Shown: positions 28,163 through 40,800 of the stretch, piece by piece
Position numbering within the stretch: position 1 is the stretch's first letter
Layout of the letters: each line of letters opens with the position of its first letter
The notes under the pieces: model-generated
Seen by the model: the letters and a program-made list of their open reading frames with translations, nothing else
Databases searched by the model: none
What the model was told of the DNA's origin: nothing
Origin: Latrodectus hesperus
Taxonomy: Eukaryota > Arthropoda > Arachnida > Araneae > Theridiidae
Assembly (NCBI GenBank): GCA_037975125.1
Contig: CM075857.1
Location: 68,775,899-68,839,898 of the forward strand
DNA length: 64,000 nucleotides
Reading direction: 5' to 3'
Translations under genes and position numbers: made by a program

Positions 28163-28995
28163 AGGTGCACTGGTTAAACAAAAGACGCGCCCCACTGACT
28201 TAAATTCGCATAGCCAGCGGCATAGCGAGCATGGCTTTTGCACAAATATCATAAGTAACAACAACATGACATACAAATAATACAGGTATATGAAATGGGG
28301 TTTTTTGAATTGTAAACCACCAAATACATGATAATATGATATACATTTAGTAATGTGTCAGTCAATTTAATAATATATGCTATCAAAAAATAAAAGGACG
28401 TAGTAGAGATTACAGACAGAGATACTAATGGACAAGCAAATTAATACGTATGCATGCCAAAGTACATGTTAACTACTTGATTCTCAAGAACAAAATATTA
28501 TTATGAGAGATATTTTTAAAACCATCAATATATTATTTTGATTAATTTTTTTGAAGTACGATTGCTGAGATTATTTCAAACGGTCTAGAATCTAGACAAC
28601 TGGTTGATTGACAACATTTGATATTGATTCAAAAAGTTTTTTTGAAATTTTATCATCTCCCAATTCTTAAAGATTAACAACTGTAAATCAAACTTTTTAA
28701 AGAGGAAATGATAAAATTGACGCTTATCTTCTTATTTTACATACTGCAATACTCACTAAACATATAATTTCTTTCGTGAAGTCTGTTGTTGTAACATTCG
28801 CTGTGAATATTATTATTTAGAAATCTAATTTTTTCTTTAATTCATTTTAACTCAATTAAATACCAAAAATGCACCAAAAACAGACTCTGTAAATTCTGAA
28901 TTGTTTCTGAAATAAGAGCTCTTTTAAAACACTGTAATAACTATTGTGTTTTTAAATTACTAAAAATAAATTTACTTAAACTACATTTACGTCTG
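28163..28995. other. short GC-rich island, then AT-rich DNA
   Basis: At 28163-28235 the sequence holds GACGCGCCCCACTGA and CATAGCCAGCGGCATAGCGA, unlike its surroundings. It has no open frame. It may be a transposon fragment. The remainder is AT-rich without features. Confidence 0.4.
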
Positions 28996-29240
28996 CAAAT
29001 AAAGCTTAGAGAGCTTCTCTTTCGTGATAATTATCTTCTTGAGAAACTGGGGACTCCTTTTAATGCTAATATATTTAAGCTATGACATTCCAAATTGATT
29101 TCTCCATTCTTAATTTGAAATATAAAGTTACGCTTCAAATTTTTTCTTTTTCCCAGAAATTAGTCACATTTTCGTATCATTTTCTTAAGATCATTACAAA
29201 TATTTGTCCTTACACTCAAATTTCAACCCGAGCGAAAAGA
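28996..29240 (+). repeat. dispersed repeat, unnamed family, copy 1
   Basis: It aligns with 37540-37800 through several blocks: GAGAAACTGGGGACTCC against GAGTAACTGGACTCC, then AATATAAAGTTACGCTTC against AATATAAAGTTACCCTCTTC, then TTCTTTTTCCCAGAAATTAG against TTCTTTTTCTCCAGGAAATTAG. The spacing of the blocks is alike. No coding capacity or terminal repeat is evident. This could be an old SINE or MITE. Confidence 0.6.
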
Positions 29241-30546
29241 TGTTTGATTTTATGATTGTCTATTTAAGAAACTAAATACCAATAAATGACAAATAAAACA
29301 ATCTACATTATATCGTGAAAAATGCACAAATGTAAACTAAAATTTTAAAAAATATCATTTAATGAGAAATATGTTTGAATTTTTTTTCTTTTTCAGTTGA
29401 ATTTGATGTTCAATTAAATTATTTGCTTATACTTTAAAAATGCTTTTATAAATAGTTACCGGAAGATTAAAAGTTAGTTTATAATTTAAACAAAATTATG
29501 AATTTTAATTATATATACTTTATTTCTAGGAATTTAATCTCATACTTTTAAAAAGTGATAAAAAATACTCAAAACAATATGATTTTCAGTATATATATAT
29601 TGAAAATCAAATTGTTTTAAGTTTTTTTCTTAAACTCTCTTTTCTATAAGACAACAATTTTCTCTAATTTAAATTTTTTTATAAATGTTTAAACAATACA
29701 TAAACTTATTACCATAAATTTAACATGAATAAAAATAGGGGTTGTGTCCTTAAATTAATAAACATGGGCAAATGGACATCATGATAGTTTCCAAGTAATT
29801 ATCAAGATAATAATTATCTATATAATAATTACGAATTTAAAAAACTGTCAAAATATGGATGATTAGAATTATACCCAAATATGAGTCATAACAAAAATAG
29901 GAAATAAACATTTTAATAAGAAAATTATAAAATAATAAAAATAGTTATTAAATGTATTTTTGTACACAAATAAAAAAACCTTTAACAATGGTTTATATCA
30001 ACATATATCTCAAATTTTCAAATATCAAGCTTTGGATTTGTTATTTTAATGAACAATTCAGTGCCAACTGAAAAATTAATGAATTTCTTTTTTTTTTACT
30101 CAAACTCTGAAATGAATAAAAAATTATCAAAAACAACTTAAAAATAAATATTTATTTTTGGATTTTACAGATATATTTTATATTTCGGTGTAGTCATCAT
30201 GACAGAGCTCAAAGTGATTTCATTTTAAATAAAATAATTAAATTAATGATTATTGATTTTTAAATCATCCACTTTAACAAGCATTTGAGAACTATACATT
30301 TGAGAGCATAAATTTATTTTAAAATGATTTTTTTTTACTTTATTGATAATCTTTTGTCACGTATTTTGTAGCTTTTAAGTATGATAAAATGAAAGTTTCC
30401 TTAAAATAATATCTATTAGTTTTAAAAATGAAATTTATTATTTAAAACTCAACGTTTTGAATAATAATAATATACACGTATTCAGAATTAAGTTCAAATT
30501 TCACTGAAACATTTGCAATTCTCTCTCCGTGTGTGTATGTATTTTA

Positions 30547-30549
<3 letters not shown>
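29241..30549. other. AT-rich stretch with one inverted repeat
   Basis: Positions 29571-29588 and 29601-29618 form an 18-bp inverted repeat with one mismatch around a TA-rich loop. No gene seen. Confidence 0.6.

Positions 30550-30608
<59 letters not shown>
30550..30608. repeat. (TA)n microsatellite, left of SINE
   Basis: About 29 units directly abutting the 5' end of the family B SINE. Open frames that cross it on both strands are artefacts. Confidence 0.97.
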
Positions 30609-30610
<2 letters not shown>

Positions 30611-30896
30611 GATGACTGAGTGGATAGCGCTCCTGACTCCTGAGCTGTGGGTACTGGGTTCGAATCCCTTTTCGGGCATGGATGTTACTTTCTTTCTCTG
30701 TTCTCTCTGTGTTTCTCTATCCTATGATGTGTGAATATGGCCCACCCTATAAACGGGTTTGTGGTGGTATGACGCAGGTAACGCTACTCACCTCGGTGAC
30801 TTGGTTCACAGGTGCCAGCTGGGTAACGACAAATGAGTAGCAGTTTCTGGCCTTGTTGTGGCATAGGGTTCAACACTCAAGTGAACGCCGTTGGAA

Positions 30897-30899
<3 letters not shown>
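30609..30899 (+). mobile_element. tRNA-derived SINE, family B
   Basis: The head carries an A box TGACTGAGTGG (30613-30623) and a B box GGGTTCGAATCCC (30656-30668), about 40 bases apart as in an RNA polymerase III internal promoter. A tRNA-unrelated body of about 220 bp follows, then GGAAAAAA and a (TA)n tail. The head is tRNA-like but I would not assign the amino acid. Because both sides are (TA)n, target-site duplications cannot be told apart from the microsatellite. Its intact boxes suggest it is much younger than the copy at 25.7 kb. Confidence 0.8.

Positions 30900-30967
<68 letters not shown>
30900..30967. repeat. (TA)n microsatellite, SINE tail
   Basis: About 34 units continuing directly from the A-rich end of the SINE. 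It probably grew from the SINE's own tail, as the family B copy at 25.7 kb ends in a short version of it. Confidence 0.95.
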
Positions 30968-30969
<2 letters not shown>

Positions 30970-32230
30970 ATGTAATAAAATTTTCTACACTCTTTATAGA
31001 TAATTAATTTTAGAAAGATATTTAAATATTTTGTTTAAGTGAAACATCAACCAATAAAAATATTTTCTGTTAATTACACATTTGTCCAAATTCTTTAAAA
31101 ATATTTTCACTTCATAAATAACGCTTATATTAATTATTTGATGATATCACTTAAACGTTAAGAAATAATAAAGTCTACCACCAAATTAACTTGCAAAATA
31201 AGCAATTTTATAATATTATGAATATGTACCCATATGTTTATTCGTTTTTTGTGACTGATATAAGAATGATTATATGTTAAATTAGTTGGAAAAATTAAAG
31301 CATGAAAGTTATTAAGATCAAGATAATTTTTATAACTATTTTTAAATTAAAAATTGTAAAATTTAAAAGTAAAGTGTTCCATATTTATTGACATAAATAT
31401 AATTAAAACGAGTTTTAATATGAGATTTATCTCTTATCATTTGATTGTTTAATCCTATTACCTCATAAAAAAAGAAAAGAAATATTGAATGGTTTTTTAT
31501 GTGCATGAATTTCAATAATTAATTAAAAATTAAGATCTTATTAATAATTTTGAGAGAAACTCTTAGAAAGTTCACTTCTTTATTGTTCGTCAATATTTTC
31601 AGTCTTTTCTTTGTGTACATAAATTTAACTTTTTGTTAGCAACTCAAGATGAATAAATTTCATATTTATTTCAGCCTAGAAAAACATTTTTCATATCGGA
31701 TATTTTGAGACTGTAAAAAATACTTTAGTTTTAATGCAAAATTGGCGTCGCTCCAAGCAATGGACCCAAAATGAACGTATGTTCTAGATTTAAACAAAAG
31801 AGACAATTTAAAATTATCTGGTTATGCAAAAATTCTTACACCAAAGAAAGAAATTGGTGACAAGGGAATTGAACAAGCCCAATTAAGACTGACAATGAAT
31901 TAACGATGACGTTGAACAATACAGAACATGAAATAATGAAAGTAGTTTTTTTCTGCTTTTTTAGATCAGTATAAGTTTGAAAGAAGAAACGTTTTAATAA
32001 TTAATGAAACTCTTGTTTAATAACTTTTTTGAGTTATGTGCTACAGAAGAGGATAAAATTTGTTGGTAAATATGAAAAATAAAAATAATCTGGCTCACAG
32101 AAAATGCTTGCAAAAAGTAGCTAATTAATTAAAATTACTTTACGCAAAGAATTATTTAAAATTAATTCACAGCTTAGATTACTAATTAATAAGTTAAAAA
32201 AATTAGTTGAAAATTTAGTAGTTGATTTAG
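30968..32230. other. AT-rich stretch, no gene seen
   Basis: A slightly GC-richer patch at 31740-31930 has no recognisable product. Otherwise featureless. Confidence 0.5.
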
Positions 32231-32575
32231 TTTTGAAATTTCAGTCTTCGCATATATTTCTTTCTTCATATATATTTTAATAATATACTTTAAACTTTTA
32301 TTTATAAAAATATTTCAAAACTTTTTTTTCAACCGTACAATTGCTCAACCGTAACAATTGCTGAACAAAAGTTTAGTAAGTAACATTTTTAAAGATTCGA
32401 TATATTTCGAAAGTTTAGACTTTTCATACCTTTCTTGTATTATATTATGAATTTACTTTAAAATATTTTTAATCTTCACTGATAAAAACATTTCAAAATA
32501 TTTTTCAACCGGATACACACTGCTAAGCAAACATGTAGCAAGTAACATTTTCAAGGCTTTTATCTAATTTTTTAA
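32231..32575 (+). repeat. diverged tandem duplication, unit about 173 bp
   Basis: Unit 1 (about 32231-32404) and unit 2 (about 32405-32575) share, in order, TTTCAAAA-TTTTTCAACCG, GCT-A-CAAA, and AAGTAACATTTT. Unit 1 also contains an internal duplication of CAACCGTA(A)CAATTGCT. Substitutions between units are many, so the duplication is old. Confidence 0.7.
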
Positions 32576-35500
32576 AAAATCATTCTAATTATAGTTTCAT
32601 ATACATTTCTCTTTCAATAACCATGCTAAAATATTCGCACATATTTTCTTTTTCAATTATTTCTTTTTCCCCATATAAATATCTGGGAAAATGAATAGGA
32701 GTTTCCTTGTTTCCTCCTTTGCACAAGCAAATATAGCATTATTTATAAAAAGTTCTAGAAGATAAATAAGCAATGGATGCTTAAAAAAATTTACAATAAC
32801 TCCCAGTTGTTACGTTGCTTACTGTATGATGTCAAAAATATCATAAAATATTTGAATAAAAAAAAACACAATATTTATAGGAAATAAACTCGAAACATAC
32901 TGATACCATATTTGATACAACTGTTATAACATAAAGAAAAGGAAAACATTCATGATATGTATTAGTATTCTGTGAAAGATTCAGTGTTTCTGTGAATCAA
33001 CTATTTCCATTAGTCATTTCATTACTTATTACGTTAGTCATTCCCATAGTTACATTGTTACTGATTTATCGACTCAATAAATATGTAAGATATAAAATTA
33101 ATTGCACTTCTAGCTTTGTAGATTTTTATGTCTATAAAAATTCATGTATAAATATTTAAATTTTGTCTTTCTTAAAAGTAAGAACATAGCTCCAATCAAT
33201 TGAAAAATTAATTTAACATATGAAAAACAAAGAATGTGTTCGAAAAAATATGCTTATAATAATGTTATAATTAGTTTTATTATAGTTATTTCATTAAATG
33301 AATACAGATAAAAATTTATTAGACAATTAATTCCTATAAATAGATTTGTTTAAATAACTTTATTTAAACTTATGTATATAAAAATACCTAGTAATATTTT
33401 GCAATTACGATACAGTTGAATCTACGTTTGATAACTTGAGTATAAGGATCTATATAAATATCAAACATGTAACATAAAAGTACTTCCAATATTAAGTAAT
33501 TCATCTCCTTTTATACTAAGGTGAATTTTTGAAATCTGCTGATAGATTTCATTCTGATTTTTCTCTAAGGTAACAAAAACCTAACATATATTGCAGTTTA
33601 GTTGAGCTAATATTTCAGCTGCAAGATTTCTTTTGAAACCCATGAGTTATGTATGAAATATATTTTCTGTATATTTAAAGTAATTTCGTTAAAACATTTA
33701 CAGTATTTTTCAATATCACGTATTTCCTTAATGAATGACTGCTCATTAAAATTAATTTTAACTTAGCATGATGGTCTCATAGAATATAAATTTCGTCAAA
33801 ACTACAAACCTAATTAATTTCAACTTTTTATTATTTTTCAACTATTGTACATATTCTACTAAAAAGGAAATAAAATCAAACTTACAAAAGTATTGAGTTA
33901 TTTGAATAAAATATTATTTTCTCCTTTCAATGAAATATTCTATACCAATATTATGCCATTTCAATTAAAAGCGAAATATGAAGGAATTTTTATCAAAAAA
34001 CTCAGCTGCGTAGATTATCTAAAAACTCAGCTGCATTTTATATTATCAAAAATGATTACTTGTATATTTTAGAATCTAACTATCTTCTATTTTCTTGATG
34101 TTTTGATAGAATTTTATAAACTATTTTTCATATGAACATAATAGTAAAATATTTTGAGAATTTATCAAATTGCTATATTAGCATATCAAATTTATAAATA
34201 TAAAGCTCTTTAATATATGAAGAAAAATTTATTAAATATTATTAGATTTTTCTTTTTTGTTTTTATAATCTCAATGTTTTGGTATGCCATTGGAAAACAT
34301 ATGCATCAAAAATTGTATAGTATAGGTAACATTTTTAAATTCCCCTGATACTAATTTATTCGCGAGATACATGATAAAATGATTACTAATTGCCATATCG
34401 GCGTGATAGTTTTTTTTCTAAGCGTTTGTAAATGGAAGGGGAGAAAACATTAAGTCTCAAAGGGCATTAGAAGTAATCCAATAATTAGATGATCAATTAA
34501 TAAAATGATCTACCGGTGGGTAACAATTACTAATTCTATAACGTCAGCTATTTTCAACCATCTTAATTTTATTATGATTGCAGGAATATTTCGCAATTAT
34601 TCGTTACGAAATTTTGGTCAAATTTATTTTGAACATATGAATGAGATAAAAAATATTATTTCAGTTGTAGTCATTTTAATCCTTTTCTGATCCTATAATA
34701 ATAATAGTAATTCCCATAAAAATTGTTTAATTTCATTAAAATAATACGCATAAAATTAATTTCAAGCCTAGAGATGAAAAAATATTTGAATACTCTAAGT
34801 TACTTGATAACTGTTGTAAAATGACCACAGTAAAAGATTATGAATCAATCAGTTTATCATTCTATGATTATTATTACAATACGGCTTGCTTGAATCGGAA
34901 CTTCTATTTGAAGTAGATTTAGGAGAATATTAAGCTTCCACTTCCAAAAATAAGAGTTAAATCCGCAAATTGTTGAAATGACAACCAAACTTTAAACTTT
35001 CAGCTCGATAATCTTGGTGATTCCAAAATATTTCCATTGGGTAATAAAATAATTCCCAGTTAGAAATATATTTCTTTTATAATCAATCATTGATCAATCA
35101 CATTATTTACTTCCCAATCATTAGAGCTTTTACTATTTTTGTGTTCAAAACCTTCATTGGGGTAGATATTTGCATTGTAGTTAATTGTGAGTCACCTATG
35201 CATGACTGATTAAAATTACATTAATATTTTGCAAATTAACTTTTTTCAGCGCATGATTGTGACATTTATCTTATCAATTTTCTTCGTCCTATCCATGAAT
35301 TTTAAGCATTGTTTCTTCCCCTGTGATAAAATTTTATTATTTGAACTTTAATTAACATAATTCATCCAATTTTTAACTGATTAATGTATGCATATCTATA
35401 ATAAATTAATGGATATAAGATTTTCAAATTGTTTGAAAATAAAACAAGCGTCTTTAACTTTTATATATATTCAGTTATGTTTATTTGTTGTATCTAATGT

Positions 35501-36959
35501 CATTTATTAAATTTATTTTCAAGTGAAAAGTTTTATAATTTTCATATATTCTTGTTAATTTTTCCAAAATATTTTTCATGTCACATGGTTTTCGCAAAAA
35601 AAAAACTCTTAACCAATATAATTCATAATGTGATATCGAAAATTTCCATGATACAAAAAATTCCTGTATTAATAATGCTGATTTGTCATTAAGTAGGATA
35701 AAACCAGTATGGAATGATTTTCTAGACATATTTCTCCAAGTAAATTTTCAACTACTTTCTCTTATAGGATAAGGGAAAATTCGAAAGTGCATGTAATGCA
35801 ATGTAAATGAAGTATTTTTGAATTACTTAAGTAATAAAATAAAAGTTAAGACGAACATAAATCTACCTGGAAAATTAATGTAAGCTATCAAATGTTCTTT
35901 CACAAATAATTATATAATTAATTTCAAAAAAAGTCTTATAATCGTTCACTTATATTTAATACAAAAACATATATTGCAACTCATATAATGAAAAAGATAA
36001 CATTCTTAGAAAATACATAGAAAATCAGGAAATCATCTAACTGTATATCGGTGACTGTTATACACTAAAGCACATGAAATAGGATTTTTTCGTTTGTTGT
36101 CCATTGACTTGGAAAGTCGAATGGCTTTTATTTTAATAACTCATGACTTAGAACTCATTCTCATTTCTGCATTATGTAGCCGGTGATTCAAAAATCATGC
36201 TCAAAAGTAAGATTCAGTTGTAATTTGCAAAAAGTAATTCGAATATACTGGAGTCAAGCAACATATCTTCACTGATAGAGTTGTACTGACAATAGCAAAA
36301 TTGGAAGTACGGAAAATTTACAAAGAATGCAGAATAGATTTGTGCAGAAAAAAACAACAAAATGACTATCCATTGTTACTAAACAGTAATTTTGATTCAA
36401 CCAAGGGTATTTTCTTATCTAGTAAATATTTTAACCTCTAAATAATCAATGAGCCTAATTTTACAGCTTTGATTCCGCATAAGTGTCGTTTCTTTAAATG
36501 ACCATTAAACATATAACGTTAAGATTATATTTTTCCTAAGTATTCACTATAAATGGTTTTATAAGAAAATATCTATGGAGAAATTTTATTCTCCTACTTA
36601 GATTTCTAATTATAATTCTGACTTAGTCAACAAAAATGTTGATAAATGATCATTTTCATTTCTAATCGGTAAATTTCCTACACCTTTCTTGAATACATTT
36701 ATAATCAGTAATTTGATACTTTAAATCCACATTTTTTCAATGTTTTGTCATTTTAGCATAATTAGTAGTTTACAAAAGCAATTGAATAATTGATTTGGGG
36801 GAAGAACGAAATAAGCTTTTGATTATTTTTGATAATTTTTGGCGTAGATTATTTAAATAATAGAAATTCCAGTAAATAAACATTTATACAGCTAAATAAT
36901 TCTTACAGCATAGGTTTAATAAATACAATCTGTGGGTTGCAGTTTGCGTGAATATGAAT
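32576..36959. other. long AT-rich stretch, no gene seen
   Basis: A short direct repeat of AAAAACTCAGCTGC lies near 33997-34035. Frames at 34505-34690 (plus) and 35481-35729 (minus) are 61 and 82 codons and match nothing known to me. A slightly GC-richer patch at about 36040-36300 is also unassigned. Confidence 0.5.
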
Positions 36960-36973
36960 TCAGTAATTACTTG

Positions 36974-37154
36974 GTTTGGTTTGTTTTGTTCGTCGCTCAA
37001 CTGTCAATTTTGCACAAGAGGGCTAATTAGACTGGAACCTACGGTTTAAAGTGGATTCCGAACCACTAAAAACATCCATTCTCAAGGTGAGATTCGAACC
37101 CACAACCTGTTGAACCGAAGGCAAGAGCGCTAACCATTCGGCTGCCAGCTCGGC
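36974..37154 (-). mobile_element. tRNA-derived SINE, family A, best copy
   Basis: On the minus strand the 181-bp element starts GCCGAGCTGGCAGCC. It contains the A-box-like TGGCAGCCGAATGG followed by TTAGCGCTC, and the B box GGTTCGAATCTC. It ends in an AACAAAACAAACCAAAC tail. It is framed by a perfect 14-bp target-site duplication TCAGTAATTACTTG at 36960-36973 and 37155-37168. This defines the family's edges precisely and shows LINE-driven insertion. The head is tRNA-like but not a functional tRNA gene: no acceptor-stem pairing was confirmed. Confidence 0.93.
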
Positions 37155-37245
37155 TCAGTAATTACTTGAATCAGTTGAAATAATATTATATATAATTAAT
37201 ATATATCATTGTGTTCCTTATTTTTTATTTGAGTTAAAATTGAGA

Positions 37246-37248
<3 letters not shown>

Positions 37249-37326
<78 letters not shown>
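37249..37326. repeat. (TA)n microsatellite
   Basis: About 39 uninterrupted units, 80 bp downstream of the SINE but not part of it. Confidence 0.97.
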
Positions 37327-37328
<2 letters not shown>

Positions 37329-37539
37329 TTAAAAATTTCCGTTAATTTCTTAAAAAATTTATTTTATTTCATTTTGCAACACTTTAGCTCTTGTTCCAAA
37401 TACCTGGAAGAATTATAAATTTTAAGAATTATTGAACTATTCAGAAAAATGCCGTATTTCTTAGTAACATGCTCAAAGTGTAAAATTAAATATATTAAAT
37501 TCAAGAGCGAAAGATTTCAACATTTTTTTCATAAATTAA

Positions 37540-37800
37540 GCGCAGCAAATCTTCCTTTTGCATACGAGTGACAAACATTTTGCAGGAATTTGCTCTGCCT
37601 AATTGCTCTCTGGAGTAACTGGACTCCAAGTAATTGCCAATTTATTTATACGACGGCATTTCAAAACTTGTTTCTCTTCTGCTGAAATCTAAAATATAAA
37701 GTTACCCTCTTCAGAGTTTTCTTTTTCTCCAGGAAATTAGGTGCACACTTGGAGTCTATTTATTTCCTTAAGGGCATGACACAATTTTGTTTCTTATTTC
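37540..37800 (+). repeat. dispersed repeat, unnamed family, copy 2
   Basis: This is the partner of 28996-29240, in the same orientation. It is slightly GC-richer than its flanks. The shared blocks are listed with copy 1. A possible third, much weaker match lies around 50800-50950. Confidence 0.6.
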
Positions 37801-40800
37801 CTCGCTTTCGTTTCACTATTATTAAACGCGCCTACCGCAGATTTGCGGTAATATATTTTAACTAATTTTAAAAAAGTTAATTAAACAATATAATTAACTA
37901 AAATGTCGTACAGAATTTAAATTATTCTTTTCATTTTTCAGGAATGTATGATTAGATTTCAGAATTTCTGTTCATTTGCTTAAAAAATGTATTTTAATTT
38001 TTTATATATTTTCATCATTTACATAAAAATATGCTTATAAAATAGATATAAATTAGGAAATGACAGAAAAAATGAGAAAATTTTTTACATTTATAATAGC
38101 AGCAATTATTTTCTTAGCAGATTAAAATAAATTCCTCTCATATTACCTGAATAATTAGTGAGATTTTATTCAGAAAATAAAAATATACTTTTTAATTTAT
38201 AGGTACTTTGAAATATTTTAATTTCTAAGCTAGCTATTTCAAAATATCTCATTCTATATATTTCATTCATTAAATACACGAACTGGAAATTAAAATGCCT
38301 ATATTTTTACATCTTTCACAAGATATTTACTTGTAATATCATTACATTTAGGTTTAATGCTATGCGGTATTAATGTCTATAAAAATTTAAACTACTTGAA
38401 ATTGTTTGTTTTTTTGAAAATCATATTTTTAGTGTTTTAGACTCATATTCCAACCTTTTTCAGCTTTAGAATATATTTTATATTTAAAAATACATCATTT
38501 TTTGCTTTATATTTAAAAGAAACTAATTACAAACCACATCAATGTAAAGAACTGTAAAAAATGTTTGAAATTGGATTAATTCAGATGTGTTAGAAGATAG
38601 GATTTTCAAAAATCTATTTTAAGTGAATTAAGATATTTTTTAAATAGGGGATTAGATATTTTCTAAAAATTGGATTTCAGATCTATTTTTATTTAGTTTT
38701 TTGTGTTTACAAATAACTAAAAACAAAGGCTATAAAATTTTAAAGGCTAAAAATGAACAAATACTTTTTTAAAATTTTCAGAAGATGTCTAGTTAAAATT
38801 TTTTTTAATTTCAAACATTACATTCCTTTTTGAGAAAAATTGAGTTAATTATGGAGTATATCTTTTTAATTTTATAATAGCTATACTTAACAGAACTCCC
38901 ATTAAATCAATTTTCATTTCAAATTACCTAAATGGGTAGTCAATTAAATATAGTTATTGAAATTATTGCTTAGATTACGGAATTTGGCCATTGCTTTTAG
39001 TGTGATTCCATTCATATTATCAAAGCTTGATAAAATTGGTTTAGAATTTTTTCTGAAATTCACCTTTTTGTAAGAAAATTAAAATATTTACGCAGATATT
39101 TAACACAAATTAAAACTGATGCAATTTTTCTATCTTTATAAATGATTTCCATAATTTAAATTGATTAAAGGAAAAGCACAAATTATTTTACAATTTTAAT
39201 TTTAAATATTTAACTAATTATAGGCCTTAACTGCATTTTAATGATTAATTTTTAGACATGACCTACTGTTAAAAAGCAATAAATGTAAGAAAATAATTTC
39301 AAATTTTTAAATTTCAGAAAAATGAGACGAAATTTCATTAAAATTGACTGTATCGTGTATTATTAATACTCGTGTAGGATAAAAATTATTTAGCAAGTTC
39401 ATAGTTTATTAAAATTTTATATGGCTGAGCCATAAACATGATTTGCATAATTTTTCTCGATGTACACTAATAAAAATATACATAATTATAATATTCGTTT
39501 ACAGGATAAATTACAAACTTAAGTTACATTTTCTGCTAGTGTACTGTGAATGCATTAGAAAAATCTTTCTAATCATTAAATAATTTTACTTAAAATATTT
39601 ACTTTAGAACATAATTTTATAAATTGTTAATCTCTAACATAATTACTATTAACTTATAATCATTTCATTCATTTCCTCAGGGTGTACACTAAGTGATAAT
39701 ACTAATTGAAATTAAAAAGTAGGAATTTTATTTCAGATATTTTTCAAGAAAGTACTTAATTTATAATCTGTAAATTACGCAAATATATTGTGGTAATAAA
39801 TAACTACATAGTGTGATAAAGTTAATAATGAAAAAATGTATATAAAGTTTACAATCAAAACCATATGAAGCATATTTTACGAGATGAAAAAAGCAAATTT
39901 ATAATATACAGAATGAAGTTTACTAAATTCAATTCCTTTAATTTTAGCTCTTATAACTACTGTTCACAGATTATATTAATATATATACTTTGCTGATTAC
40001 TTTTATCAGGAAAATGTAACAAAACTTTATTTATAGTTTTGATTATCAGTAAATAAAATGTGTATTTAATTATGAAAATTGTATCTTTATCAAAGGTGAT
40101 GAATATCAATTTTTATCTAAAAAAGATTAATCTGATAGTAGTACGGTTTACAAAAAATTAACTGTAAATTTAAATGTTCTAATTTATAAAGTAACAGATG
40201 AATGCATTTAGTTGGCACAATATTAATTCATTTAAAGTAAATATGAAACTGGATTCACACAACTGTAGTATATAACTAATAAAGGACTTTGAAGTAAACA
40301 GAAAAACTGAAATCCGTCAGTGATCAGGGAATAGTCCAATTGTCCTTTTTTCAAGATGAGATCTTATATATTATGTTAGAAACATTGATCTTTTACGAGA
40401 GCAACAATAAATGCAATCACAAATGAATCGATAAAGAAAAGATGTCTTACAGCAGAGACACAATTACGAGAAGTCAGAAGGAAACTAAAACAACCTTCCG
40501 ATCAGAAGGACATAAATAATGAAGAACAAACATAGCAAAGATTAGCTATATAGACAATGTAGCCAATGGCATAGATCTTCGAGGACCATAAAGGTATTTC
40601 TTGCAAGTAATTCAAATCATCGATAGTAACTTTATTGTTTTTACTATTGAAGTTAAGAATTGATAGGATTTCAAACTTTGCATGAGCATTGAAAGTAAGC
40701 TTTTAAAATTAGTTGCATAAATAACGTCTTATATATTCATTTATTTTGATAATTATGTTTATTTATGTAGGTTTTAAAATTATGTATACTGAGTGAATAG

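Noticed and set aside
30609..30680. Possible functional tRNA gene at the SINE head
   Set aside because: A and B boxes are present, but the sequence continues into a SINE body and I could not build a complete cloverleaf with a paired acceptor stem.
30494..30734. Open frames of 61 and 73 codons around 30.6 kb
   Set aside because: They combine a (TA)n tract with the SINE head. The SINE is an RNA polymerase III-derived repeat with no protein.
37081..37154. Possible tRNA gene on the minus strand
   Set aside because: Same reason: it is the head of the 181-bp family A SINE with a 14-bp target-site duplication at the SINE edges, not at tRNA edges.
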